From contig NC_087068.1 in NCBI RefSeq assembly GCF_963678635.1, positions 10,920,027-10,984,026 on the forward strand: 64,000 nt of DNA, read 5' to 3'. A program made the position numbers and the translations under genes. Under the pieces are notes generated by a model. The model did no database searches. It was not told the origin of the DNA and worked only from the letters and a program-made list of their open reading frames with translations. Source of the DNA: Symsagittifera roscoffensis. Lineage: Eukaryota; Xenacoelomorpha; Acoela; Convolutidae. Below, piece by piece: positions 1 to 12,800 of this stretch (its first letter is position 1; every line of letters begins with the position of its first letter).

Positions 1-889
1 GCGAAGATGAGGTCAACGGCGGCTGCAGCCTGGTGCTTGATGACGCACCGCCTCTTAGCTTGCTCATCGACGTCATTAATCTGTCGAAGGTTGACGACGC
101 TCCCATCGTTATCCCATCTGACATGGGCCTGGTCGGCGAGGTTGATGACGCCTTCCTGTTCATATCATTCCTTGGGCACGGTGTGAAGTTCACATCCGGA
201 TGGGTTATCTCCGGGTAGTCATCACTGGAAGTCAAACCTACAGTTGGTAGTGACGCCATGCGTTCGTCGTACAAGGACTTCCAACTCTTCTTGGCCTTCG
301 AGAACGTCTGCTCTTCACCCGGACTCATACTCGACATCATCGCGTTGTTACTCTGTTTGGCCAAGGATGAGTGTGCACTTGTCAGATGTGAAGGTTCCTT
401 TCTCCATTTATAGCTCTAAGTCTCTGATTTGGACATTCCCCTGTACCACACTTCCTCCCGAGGTTCGACCTCGGGACGCTCCGAGGTCTCCTCTGTCCTC
501 TCGGCTTCCTCCCGTTCGAGGACCTCGTCTGGCTCAAAGTCGGGTCGAATGAGCGTTCGCTCCCCTTCGTCAAAGGGATCCACCAGCGTTTCGCTCGCAG
601 GCTCGGCCTCGGCGCTCCGCCTTTGATTGCCATCGAGGTTTTTCTCGCTCCTTAGTTTCATTTCGCTCACTGAAAGATCAGGTTGACCTTTAGTCGATTC
701 GTCTTCAGCAAACGCGTCGGAAGCGCTGCTAAACGAGGTTTGGCTACGCCTAGTTCTAAACTTCCGCGTGCTTCCCTTGCTTAGCCTGGGAATTTTAGTA
801 GTCGATCCTAGCGAGTCCCTGCGCTGCATAGTTTTTATCAAAATGAAAGTATTCGTAATTTGATGGCAATGCAAACGTACCACAAACAA
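1..889 (-). pseudogene. Possible retroelement ORF (gag-like), one in-frame stop, cut by window edge
   Basis: Reading from the ATG at 889, an open frame runs to an amber codon at 416-418 and then stays open in the same frame to position 1, about 138 more codons. The first part is basic and Ser/Arg-rich (from the second Met, near 829: MQRRDSLGSTTKIPRLSKGS) and then strongly acidic with Glu/Arg runs. No catalytic motif is visible. The composition, and the repeated non-coding leader that follows on its upstream side, suggest the start of a retrotransposon gag, but I recognise no family. It could also be a host exon or a chance open frame, as the region is GC-richer than the rest of the window. 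Confidence 0.3.
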
Positions 890-1289
890 GATTTAGTTAA
901 ATCACTTAACGCTGCCTACTCGATTCCGTCAGTATCAAAATGTCTCTTAGATCTCTCACGACTAAATTAGTGACTCAGCTAAAGTTACACACAGGGTCTA
1001 CCCAGTATTGATATAATGCTAACTCAACCCGGTTGTATAGTATAACAGTATCACTAAGTTTCCACAAGATATAATCGACACACAAAACACAATCGATAAT
1101 CAGATAAGAATATCCTACAGGTGACAGCGACCTTTTGTCAGTATCAATTTATCGGCACACAATTTATCAAGTCACTGCTTTGTTAAAATTAAACAATCTT
1201 TGATAAAAAGCAGTGATGATTCAGAAATAGACAAATAAAACTTAGTCTTAAAGAAAAAGACTTCCCCCAATCGGAACGATCCGAAAGAA

Positions 1290-1605
1290 CGAAGCCCAGG
1301 ACACAGTCTTCTCAAGTGGGTGTGTGTCTGCCTAATACACCCACCGAGGTCTTCTTTTAGGTGTCCTGCGATTGCCCGAGCTGTCCTACTAAGTAGCTCA
1401 AGGCAACCTCTGATCGAAAATTTCTAAAGTCTATGAAAAAGCTCTCCCACACTCGGACTGCTCCAAGTGCACGAGAGTAGGGAACAATTTTTCTTCTCAA
1501 GTGGGTGTGTATTTGCCTAATACACCCACCGAGGTCTTCGTTTATTTGTTCCCGGATTGCCCGAACTTTCCTATTAAGTAGCTCAAGGCAACCACACAAC
1601 CAAAA
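1290..1605. repeat. Two direct repeats of about 184 bp
   Basis: A block with the core TCTTCTCAAGTGGGTGTGT, then CCTAATACACCCACCGAGGT, then AAGTAGCTCAAGGCAACC occurs near 1306 and again near 1491. The copies differ by scattered substitutions. There is no coding frame. The block lies on the upstream side of the minus-strand ORF at 889, so it could be leader or LTR sequence of the same element; this is inference. Confidence 0.7.
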
Positions 1606-1824
1606 TCACAATCAAAAAAAAATTTTGTTCGGGTACTTCTAATACACCCAATGTAGAATCCAAAGTTGATCACGAATTTCCGGGTCAAAATGGGTTCTTA
1701 TGATCCTGATAAGCACGCCTAATATCCTAATATGATCCTAATTCAATGGATATTTTCCGTTGCCCAAATAGCCACAGAAAGTTTACTCAAGTCTCTAACA
1801 AGGAAGATCGTTGGAAGATTTAAG

Positions 1825-4760
1825 ACGCTCCGGAGGGTTACCTCGGAGGGTACCTTGATCACCCAAGTTACTTCGGAGGGTACCCTAATCACCCAAGTTA
1901 CTTCGGAGGGTCCCCCCAAATTTACTAAGGAGGGTCAATAAGATGCTTAATATGCTCCGGAGGGTTACTTCGGAGGGTACCTCCAAAATTTTCAAATTTT
2001 TCGATCTCGCTTAGAAGGTTCTCCCCCTCGCTTCAAAAAGCGTCAAAACAAGCTAGGAGCTCTAAGGGGAGCTGTTTTAACTTCTTAGGGTGATCTCGTG
2101 GAAATTTTCCACTAAGGAGGGTTGCTAAAGGGTTTAGCTGACTCCGGAGGGTCACCTCGGAGGGTTCCCCCAAAATCAAGAAAAAGGGTTATATCACCGC
2201 AGTAAAGCCTCTGAAAGCGGTCTACCTGACTTAAAACTAGGTTGGCTGACACGGTCAACCTTTCCAGTTGAATAAAAAGATGTTTTGATAAAATTTTCTG
2301 CCGCTCGGAGGGTTGCCCGTGATTTGGACCCTCCGAACCAACAAATTCTAAAAAAATTTTCTTTTCCGAAATAATCAACCCAAGAACGGTTGCGATTCGG
2401 AAAAGTGGTCAAAAACGTCGACTTATGGTACCAAAATTATCCCGATCGGATAACTAGTCTTTGAGAAATCGCCAAAAACGCGTTCGTCAAAATGGCCTTT
2501 TTCACCACCTGTATAGGATCTGAAAGACTTTTTTCGCAATTCCGGTCGAAAGTGCCTAAAAATTTTTGAAATGAGCGTAGCAGCCCTGTACGGCACTGGA
2601 ATAATGCAAAAAACCGGACCAAAATTGGTTTAGAAACAAAAATTTGGCCAAAAACTATCAAATTTGGACCCTCCGATTCCTTCCTTTTCCAAACCTTAAG
2701 TCGTTAGCTCTATCCACGGAGCTACTCGGAGGGTTACCCAAAAAATTCTCTAGTAACCGAGCACGTTGTGCTAGCACGCTCCTAACGCAAAAAATTTTAT
2801 TGCTCTAACTCTAAAAGCTCAAAAACTTGATCCCCAAAACAGATTGACAAAATTCAAAAAATTATCGAAATTTTGACCGAAAAATTTTGGTTTTTTTCAA
2901 CTTCTACTGAGTCTTTTCTCACGCGGTTTCTTTAGTTAGGGGGATCGAACTACGTAGCTACTCCCTATATAAAAGCTTTTTGTTGTTCGGAAAAGCTCGG
3001 ATATCCAAAAATTTGGGGGTCTACAGTTTGATCGAAAATCGATGATTTTCGACAAAATTGGGTATTTTTTGGATCTAATTGAGGAGATAAGTAATATATA
3101 ATAAGGATAATAATCTATTAATAGTCGTTAATGAATAGTACTATACCCTCCTTTGCACCAAAATATCCGAATTAAGACCCTTAACTCGGAAATTTGTAAT
3201 CGATGGAGGGTACAATCGGACCGCGCCAATCGTGCCCCCCACCACTTAAGTTTTAATGAAATAGTACCCGAACGATACTAAAATTGCTTCAACGATACCC
3301 AACAGTCGTTGCGGATGTTGTCCTTGATGTCCCTGTTGAGTGTGGAACACGTTGATCAGCTTGCCACTCTACCCTCCGGCCACCGGCAAAATTACCATTA
3401 ACGTGCTTAAACACTCAAATTACACTCGAGGGAGGGTATCCAACCCTTCACCAAAACACACAATCTTTCTATCAGAAACGATATAAATCAATCTGAAACA
3501 ACAACAAATAGGAAGGTCAGATCACATCTCGTCCGGAAATAACATATAAACTGTCACTTTATGTTTTTTACTGTTTTTGGTCTTTTTTGGACTTTTTTAC
3601 TGTTTTTTGTACTTTTTTGTTTTTAAATAAATTTGTTTTTGGCTTTTTCTTGGTTATACACTATTTTTGTTTGGTTTTACGCTTTCTCTTTAATTGTTTT
3701 TGGTCCTGGGACCTCAGGACAAGCGGGCTCTAGATTTCCCACCTAACCCTCCGGCCCCCGGAATTTTCGGTGTTAACTAAGTTAAAAAGCTAAATTGCAC
3801 TAGACGGAGGGTACGTACCTTCCCCCTAGTACAATAACGGTCATTAAGGCCTCTAACTCGGGCATACTCCCGGAGCGGAGGGTTCGTCGCTGAAACGCTT
3901 GCTGATCATGATGGTTTCATGCCTTTAACAGGCCCACCCAGGAGCGCCATAAAAACGTCTATGTAACATTCGCCCAAATATCACACAGCGACGGAGCGTA
4001 GAAAAAGTACCTATCAACGACTGGCAGGCGTCAGTTACCTTAATTCTACTCGTTTTTCACCGTCTCGACCTTGCCAGTTGATTTTCTGGTCTGTTTAGGG
4101 CAAAGTAAAAAGTTACCATTTTTAGGCCATCAGTCAAACGACTTTTGATCAGCTTTCGTTTGCATGCGAACACAACCACATAGCTGAGTCTCGGATCCTC
4201 AGACTACGTGATTGTCATTAAAAACACGGCTCGAACAACCTATTTTATTATGTTTTTGTGTGACAGTTTTATATTAAATCCATTGGAGATGGATTGACCC
4301 TTTCCTTTTTCTATCTACTCATGTCCTGAAATATTAAATAATAACGGTGTTAATTAAGATCTAGGACATTACAGCAGCTGTTATAGTCAGTTTTCACAGT
4401 CCCTTCACATATAACAGTCTCTGGGGGACCAAGCCTCCGCTCCCGTGATTTTCTTGAGATAACACTCTTATCTCCTATATTTCGTGTCCCGGGAGGGTTC
4501 CGTGGTATTTCTCTTCCCCCCACTGAAGCCTCCGTCTCCACAAATATCTGTCGCTAAGGTCCTTATCGTGTGTTCTTGCCACGATAAGAGGCTCCGTGTT
4601 TTTCTGTCTCTGATACAACTGTTCTTCACAATCTATATCGTGGTTCTGATTTTCGTCTTTTTTATTCAAAATGGCCGTCTTTTTTCTATTTCTCAGAAAT
4701 GTTCTTCTTCCAATCGAAATTTTAAAAATAAAAATTCTAGAACATTCTGACCCTCCGTCG
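1825..4760. repeat. Non-coding stretch with many dispersed GGAGGGT motifs
   Basis: No credible gene is seen. The heptamer GGAGGGT, usually as CGGAGGGT, recurs very often. It is clustered at 1830-1980 (about seven copies, two of them in a 30-bp unit with ATCACCCAAGTTACT) and near 2115-2165, 2300, 2730, 3210, 3430, 3800, 3880 and 4495. The reverse complement ACCCTCC occurs near 2330, 2670, 3370, 3740 and 4750. Most of the sequence between is AT-rich with T or A runs. Confidence 0.6.
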
Positions 4761-4844
4761 CAACACTTTTCTGTTCATAAGGCCTTTAGTCACTCTTTTT
4801 TCTGTCGCGGGAAGGTTGTGCTGTGTCATCTGGCAGAATGGCAC

Positions 4845-6455
4845 AGAAAAGAAACCCTAAAAGATGACCTAATAGTTTGTTCAATTAATAGAAAACTCTG
4901 ATGGAATTTCAATAAATGTTGTTTTATTGGATATGTTTTATGAAGATTTTTTTTACATTCAACTGACCATTTGAAGCACCGTAGTTGCGGTTCTTGCGCT
5001 AGTTAAGTATAATTGATTTGTATAATTGATATGTACAATTGATATGTGCAAATCTGGCCTCCAAATTTATCCAGAGGCCCATTAAGTTTTCGAGATGACG
5101 CTTTTAAAATGGGAAATAAAACAATTGAAAAGTTCGAAACTACCAACCCTGTAATTGGGTGCAGTCAGCGTACATTAAAAATTTGCAGATGTTGTTTTCA
5201 ATGTATGGGGTTTTTCATGAGTTGTCGAAAATTTTCGAAGCACCGGAGGTGCGATAGATAAACGCTAGTGTAAATTTAATTGAACATCTTTAAGTTTCCG
5301 AGATATGATATTTGTAGTTATTTTCAAATTTTCATTAAATCTGATTGATGTCAGAATTTAATACTTAAAAAAAAGCATGAAAGGAGCATGAGTATGCTGT
5401 CGGTTTTTAGGGTCTTTTTTGAGTTTAAAGTTTCACTAATCTGATAAAACTCCGAAGGCTTATGTTTAGAGATATGACTGTTTGGGTGAAAAGAAACCCT
5501 AAAAGATGACCTAATAGTTTGTTCAATTAATAGAAAACTCTGATGGAATTTCAATAAATGTTGTTTTATTTGATATGTTTTAAGAAGATTTTTTTTACAT
5601 TCAACTGACCATTTGAAGCACCGTAGTTGCGGTTCTTGCGCTAGTTAAGTATAATTGATTTGTACAATTGATATGTACAATTGATATGTGCAAATCTGGC
5701 CTCCAAATTTATCCAGAGGCCCATTAAGTTTTCGAGATGACGCTTTTAAAATGGGAATTAAAAAAATTAAAAAGTTCGAAATTACCAACCCTGTAATTGG
5801 GTGCAGTCAGAGTACATTAAACGTTTGCAGATGTTGTTTCCAAGATATGCGGTTTTTCATGAGTTGTCAAAAATTTTCGAAGCACCGGAGGTGCGATAAA
5901 CGCTAGTGTAAATTTAATTGAACATCTTTAAGTTTCCGAGATATGATATTTTTAGTTATTTTCAAATTTTCCTTAAATCTGATGGATGTCAGAATTTAAT
6001 ACTGAAAAAAAGCATGAAAGGAGCATGAGTATGCTGTCGGTTTTTTAGGGTCTTTTTTGAGTTTAAAGTTTCACAAATCTGATAAAACTCCGAAGGCTTA
6101 TGTTTAGAGATATGACTGTTTGGGTGAAAATAAACCCTAAAAGATGACCTAATAGTTGTTCAATTAATAGAAAACCCTGATGGAATTTCAATAAATGTTG
6201 TTTTATTGGATATGTTTTAAGAAGATTTTTTTTACATTCAACTGACCATTTGAAGCACCGTAGTTGCGGTTCTTGCGCTAGTTAAGTATAATTGATTTGT
6301 ACAATCGATATGTACAATTGATATGTGCAAATCTGGCCTCCAAATTTATTCAGAGGCCCATTAAGTTTTCGAGATGACGCTTTTAAAATGGGAATTAAAA
6401 AAATTAAAAAGTTCGAAATTACCAACCCTGTAATTGGGTGCAGTCAGAGTACATT
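4845..6455 (+). repeat. Satellite array, ~640-bp units, plus orientation, cut by gap
   Basis: About two and a half tandem units. The landmark CAAATCTGGCCTCCAAATTT recurs at about 5049, 5691 and 6328, giving periods of 642 and 637 bp. Each unit carries ATTGATATGTACAATTGATA palindromic runs, the phrase TGCAGTCAGAGTACATT, and GAAGCACCGGAGGTGCGATA. The array runs directly into the N gap at 6456. The same unit lies in reverse orientation at 54811-59410. Short ORFs of about 70 codons recur in each unit but are a by-product of the repeat. Confidence 0.93.
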
Positions 6456-6655
6456 NNNNNNNNNNNNNNNNNNNNNNNNNNNNNNNNNNNNNNNNNNNNN
6501 NNNNNNNNNNNNNNNNNNNNNNNNNNNNNNNNNNNNNNNNNNNNNNNNNNNNNNNNNNNNNNNNNNNNNNNNNNNNNNNNNNNNNNNNNNNNNNNNNNNN
6601 NNNNNNNNNNNNNNNNNNNNNNNNNNNNNNNNNNNNNNNNNNNNNNNNNNNNNNN
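6456..6655. other. Assembly gap (200 N)
   Basis: Exactly 200 N. The left edge is in the ~640-bp satellite at the phrase TGCAGTCAGAGTACATT. The right edge starts with CTCAC, the reverse complement of the splice donor of transferrin-like exon 7. A second gap of the same size is at 54611-54810. A uniform 200-N size is typical of Hi-C scaffolding defaults (inference). Confidence 0.99.
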
Positions 6656-6660
6656 CTCAC

Positions 6661-6840
6661 CTTTCTCTACTAGTTGTGTGATTTCTTTTTTCCTCTCGCT
6701 GTGAGCAGGTACCATCAGTAGATTGGCCTTCACTTCACCCCAGTTACAAGTGGAGTACTGTTCCACGGGTGCAGATCCCCCCTCGGGACAGAGAAGCACG
6801 AATTCAGATCGCAGTCGCTTGTTGAACAGCCGAAGTCGGT
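6661..6840 (-). CDS. Transferrin-like exon 7
   Basis: Acceptor TTGTGATTTAG. The donor GTGAG is the last sequence before the gap. It encodes LRSEFVLLCPEGGSAPV, CNWGEVKANLLMVPA and ITQLVEKG, matching the ELLC...C.(L/W)...P.H.V end of a transferrin lobe. Confidence 0.9.
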
Positions 6841-9800
6841 CTAAATCACAAAATACAGTGTGATAAGGCCAACTCAAAATAACGAAAATAGGAAAGCAAC
6901 AAATTTTGAACTACGAAAAACACCAGACATTGTGATGCAGCTGTCCAGAATACCAAAAAAATGAAACACAATTAAAAGTGAAGGAACGCTCGAAAAAATC
7001 TCGTTTTTTGGGCAACATTATCAAATTAATAATTGAAATACAGTTTCTTAGAAAAGACAGATATCATATATCTTAAACAGACATAAAAAAGCTTTGAACA
7101 AAATGTGAGTCTTTTTGATACAAAAAAGGATAGTCAAATTTAAAAGCTACATTTCAATAGCCCCCGTATTAATGACATTAGAGGTTACGTATCAGTATTT
7201 AGACAACCGCGTATTCAGACTCGTCAGTAATAAGACAAATACTGTATTAACCAATCAAAATCGAGACAAGGAAGAAATGAATAATTACTATTTATTTATT
7301 TCGTAAATTTGCTTTCTCATCTCGATTCTGATTGGTTAATATGGTAATTGTCTGCTTACCGACGAGTATGAATACGCGGTTGTCTAAATACAGACTGCCA
7401 TCCGGCATTAGAGTACTGACATGAGCTTTATTAAGAAAAGCCAACTATCATCAGAGCTTTTTAACAGCATAGACAAAGGATCGTTCTCTAGAATTCAACC
7501 TGGATCTACTTAACAATCCCCCTTTCAAGAAAGGGGGGGATTCTTTAGTAGATACAATAGGGGGGAGATTGTTAAGTAGATCCTTCAAACTTACCCAACG
7601 TAGACAAGTCTTTGCTGGTGATCTGCTCTCTCGTAACTGTCATCTTCAGAATTGTGTCATGTCTCAGAAAAGCGACGTCTGCCCTTCCACTTTTCTGCTG
7701 TTGATTTCCTTCAGTTGAGTAATATGGCTGGCTCGACAGCCCCACAAGACACCTAACAAACAATGCAACAAATTTTAAAACTCTTTTCGAAGCGCATTGA
7801 AAATTGAGAATTGTGAAGAATAATAATGATTAATTAAACTTCAAGCCATTATGCATCTTTGATGAAAGAACCAATCTAAAACTTCATTTATATTCATTTC
7901 AAAAACACATTGGAAAATTTTTCTTTTTCATGGAATTGGAGGACTCATCCTAATTGCACAAACAACCCCCCCCCCCCCCCCCCCCCACCCCAAAACAATT
8001 TAGAGAGGAGATCGTGAACTTGGCTGTAACATTCTTCTTTAGCCAATTATTTTAGTGGGTAATTGAACATTCGCTTGGTTCAGGGGGACAGAAGAAAAGC
8101 TCACGTGGTCCAGATATTTGGACACCGGGGAAGCACTAGCCGTCATTCTACTAATTGGTACAAAAAACCATCAATTTTTACAAATTAAATTCCACCCGTA
8201 AATCAGATTGTGGTACCTGAATGCGCCCTGTTCTCCGTAGAAGAACTCGTAGGAGGAGCTGGCGCAGTTGTCACTGCCTGTTCCATCACACAACGAACAA
8301 AGACTGCTCACATTCAGACCAGCAGGATTAGCCGAAATATCCAGAACGCCTGGATTGAAAGAATGCTTAAGAATGCACTACTGTAAGAAAATGAAGAAAA
8401 AAACTGACTCGAATAAGGAATTAAACAGCTTCTCGCGTCTTGATAGCTGATAATCACATTCGCGACTTGCATGCAGTTTTTAAAATCATTTCGGGAGCAA
8501 CATATTGAGTATTGCATAACGTATTGCTAGTAAAGGCTACCCAGCTATCGCAGGCAAAAGCCTAAGAATATAGGATTAAATTTTTTTAACTTAACTAACA
8601 ATCTTTTACAGGAAAAAAGGTAGCTCAATTTTACTTAGTCTAAGACCGTTTTTTCATTATGATCGTCGAACTTAATTATTTGGAATGTATTTTCATCTGA
8701 AAAGTGAAGAAATTTTTACGTGTCATATAGGCTTTTGAGTATAAATTGTCGAATTTAGTTTCAGGATTTTCCTCTGCCTGCTCTAGTAAAGCTGCCTGCT
8801 CATATAAAATTTAATCGCAATTTCCAAACAAAAACCACATTTTGTGTTCAGTGTTACTTGGAATTTTCAGGTATCAATGAAAAAGAAAAAGAAAACAACT
8901 GCTGATAGAAATTTTCAGGTGAAGAAAAAAATGAACTTTAAAACAAAAACATAAATAGTCGATTGCTGTGCAAAAAGAAGAGAAAGTTCCGACCACAAAT
9001 TTTTTTAGAAAACAACTTTTTGTGTGATATTAATGTGATAATTTTAGTGTGATATTTTATGTTCGTTTGGCTATGAAAGAATCTGAACGAAAGTCTAGAA
9101 AGTAATTACATTCCGTAGTAAGAGAGAGTACATTACGCATATTTGACTTCAGTTTATTTTTTTTAAAAAAATCAGCAAAAAAGCAAAAGCAAAACTAAAT
9201 CCTAGAATTGTTTTTTGACTTTTTTGTTACCAAGGCCTAAATTTGTTTTCTTAGGACTTCTTTGTTGTCAAGAAGACGCTGAAAAAAGCTTCAAAAATTA
9301 ATATTCCTGCAATAAAAATCATATTGTACGTCTGTGATCCTTATTATAGGCCTGTTGGCATGCTTCGCTTGCTCGAAATTAGACCAAAAATCGAAATTTT
9401 TAAACCGGTTTTTCTCTACGCTGATAACATTTTTGAAAAATTTTAAATATCGTTCGAATCACGACTGAAAAGGCTGTAAAAAGAATTATCATCAAACTTC
9501 TTCTTGCGATAAATTGTGGTATCTGATTTTGCGTGGAAAAAAAAGGAAACCAGGATGGCCCGTTGATGTGCAAGTAGTGCAGAATGTTCCGACCATAGTT
9601 TAAAAAAATACAAAGAAAAAGTTTTTTTTTTCAAATAAGTGTCGTTTTTTTCACTGCCTAAATTAGGGGGAAAATAAGCTATTGTGAGCCTGCTCGAATT
9701 TATTTGCTCGAACTTAGACTAAAAATCAAAAAAATTAAACCTGTTTTCTCAATACTTGGACGTACGTTTTTCGTAAATTTTTAAATTTCGTTCTAATTCA

Positions 9801-12800
9801 ATTTGAAAGGGCTATAACATGATGTAACACTCAGCCCATTCCCATATTGATTTGTGGCACTTGATTTTGCATAGAAGACAAAAAGAAAACGAAACAAGAA
9901 GATCCGGTTACTGCGCAAGTAGCACAGAATGTTCCGACCATAACCTTAAGAAAACGGTTTAGAAAGTTTTTTTTCCAAACAAGTGTACTTTTTTTCTGCT
10001 TGGCGTGATAAAAGGATCTGACGCATAAATAAAAATTAGGCATATTAGACACTCATAGAAGTATAGGCAAAATGGACAAAAATTAGCGTAGAAAAATGAC
10101 TAGAAAAACTTGAAAACAAATTCAAAAAAAAATTTCAAAACTTTTTTGCAGAAAACTTTTGAAATTTTTTTAAACCAAAATTAAGCTTAAAAGACTCCAA
10201 AAATTAGATTTACCTGACTAAAATTAACTTTTACGGTCTGAAAGTAGGCATAAATTGGGCATTTTAGCTGTTGTAAGCCTGCTCGCTTGCTTTATTCGCT
10301 CCGGTTTTTCAAACCGGTTTTTCTCGACACCAGCAAAAACTTCCTGGAATTTTTTAACTTGGTTCCAATCACGACTGAAAAGTCTTTAATATGATATGTT
10401 ACTAAACCCAGTCCGATGATTTTCTGTGGTACCTAATTTTGCGTGGAAAAAGAAAAAACTAAAATACAACCGAATACAAAGTTCCTCCCCATTTTTCAAA
10501 TGGACGGGAACAAAAAAGAAAAACTACAACGCACTCGAATACGAAGTTTCTCCCCTATTTTCAGTGGTTGTGGTTGGAACATTGGAACAAATAGCTCATC
10601 GTTCTGCTAGTCAATCATGAGAAACCAGTAAAATATAAATATAACAAGTATGTATGCAATGAATTCAAAGCAAAACAAAAAAAAACGGTTTTTGTGCAAT
10701 TAGCACAGAATGTTCCACCAATCACGCGAAGTTTTATGAAATGAGAAAATTGAATAAAAAATCATAATGAAATAGGAAAAAATTCTAATTCTTACAACAC
10801 TTTTTAAAGTTTTTGAATGCGTTTTGTTGTATTTTAGTCGGTGAGAGGAAACTGAACGGGCTAATGAGCTTTATTAACTATTTAAAAAAAGAATAAATAT
10901 GGCAAAACTCCAGAAGAAATTTTAATCTGAAACTTTTAGTCTGAAAAATCATAAGCCCTGAAAAATGAAAAACCAGACCAAACAACTTTTTCGAATGTTT
11001 TGACATCTGAATCACTACTAGGGGTTTAATAATATATCGCACTTTACGTTTTTTATGAGCTTTATTTAAGACAGACAAAACATCAAGCTGAAAAAACACA
11101 AGCCAACCCATAGTTCCTTCCCATCTTTTTAAGGGGGTTGTCGAAACTAAAGCCTACACGAACATCTAAGTTTTGTGCAATTAGCACAGAATGTTCCAAT
11201 CACGCGAAGTTTTATGAAATAAGAAAATCGAATAAAAAATCATAATAAAATAGGAAAAAATTCTAACTTTTACAACATTTTTTAAAGTTTTTGAATGCGT
11301 TTTGTTGTATTTTAGTCGGTGAGGGGAAACTGAACGGGCTAATGAGCTTTATTAACTATTTAAAAATCGAATAAATATGGCAAAACTCCAGAAGAAATTT
11401 TAATCTGAAACATTTAGTCTGAAAAATCATAAACCCTGAAAAATGAAAAACCAGACCAAACAACTTTTTCGAATGTTTTGACATCTGAATCACTACTAGG
11501 GGTTTAAGAATATATCGCACTTTGCGATTTTTAAGAGATTTCTTTGAGACAGACAAAACATCAAGCTGAAAAAACACAAGCCAACCCATAGTTCCTTCCC
11601 ATCTTTTTAAGGGGGTGTTCGAAACTAAAGCCAACACGAACATCTAAATTTTCCCGGAAAAAAAAAGAATAAAAGTATCAAAACGTTCTCACCAGGAATG
11701 CATGAATTCCCGAAAAACCCAGCCGCTGACACCAGTGGGGACGTGCAGTCCATCTGAGTCATGAGACCCCTCCTGAGCAGCACAGAGAGGGGGATGGCGA
11801 AGGCAGAGGGGGAGTGGACCGAGGGGTGACATGACCTCGTGCCCTTCAGAGTGTCTACCGTTATGTTGCTATCTGCCCAGGCCACTGCAACTGCATAGTG
11901 GTCTAGGGGGGCTATAGTGTCACCTGAAATATCAAATAACTTGAAATAATTTCGGACTTCACTAAGCAACTAAACATATTCACTAAGGACAAATGATCAT
12001 AATATTTCTGTGTGAGGTCATTGGTTATGCATTAGAAAGAGGCCATGGTTAATTTATTTCAAATGAATGCAATGCAATGACCCAGAATTAAATGCTTAAA
12101 ACATTAATTGTGCAAAGCAAACTCGTTCATTTTCAAGTAAACGCTTGAATACAAAAAAATTTGGTTCAACTTTGATGCAAATACTTTAAAAGCACTTAAG
12201 GAATAAAACAAAAAGAGCATTTGATCAAAAATTAATTTTCTCAAAAACAGCCAAATTCAGTCTTTAAAGACAAAATTTTTGCTAAAAGTTTTCAAAAGCA
12301 TAGTAAACGTCAATGTATTGGAATTCGACGGGAAATTTCGTATAATACTGCTAGAAAGATAAATTACTTGATAAAAAAGACCCAGAGTTTGTTTGGAAAT
12401 TCAAATATTAACGTTAAACAGTTTAAGGGGGATTTTGTTTGCTGAAAAATTGAGAAACAGGTGAAATGGAGACACTATTAATTGGGACAGGATTCATATT
12501 TTCAATAAATTTTAATATTCACCGAGGCGAAGCTTTGCTCCGAAAACACTAGCGAAAACACGACAAAAAGCAGCTCTATAAAGCGCAACAAGAAATATTA
12601 ACAATGAAGCACGAGTTAGCCAAAAACCGCTATGTCTTAGATTCGACCCTGCGACCTTGCGATTGAGGGTCTCACATACTAACCATTCAGCCACAGACGC
12701 TTTTTAGTTATCAACCACTAGCCAAAAATGAAGCAGAGAACCGATGCTATGCAATTTCTCATGCTACAGTGAAATTTCCAAATAAGTGAAAACTTTTAAT

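Noticed and set aside
6361-6877. ORFs running across the N gap
   Set aside because: They are open only because N codons are not stops. The real coding part is transferrin-like exon 7 at 6661-6840.
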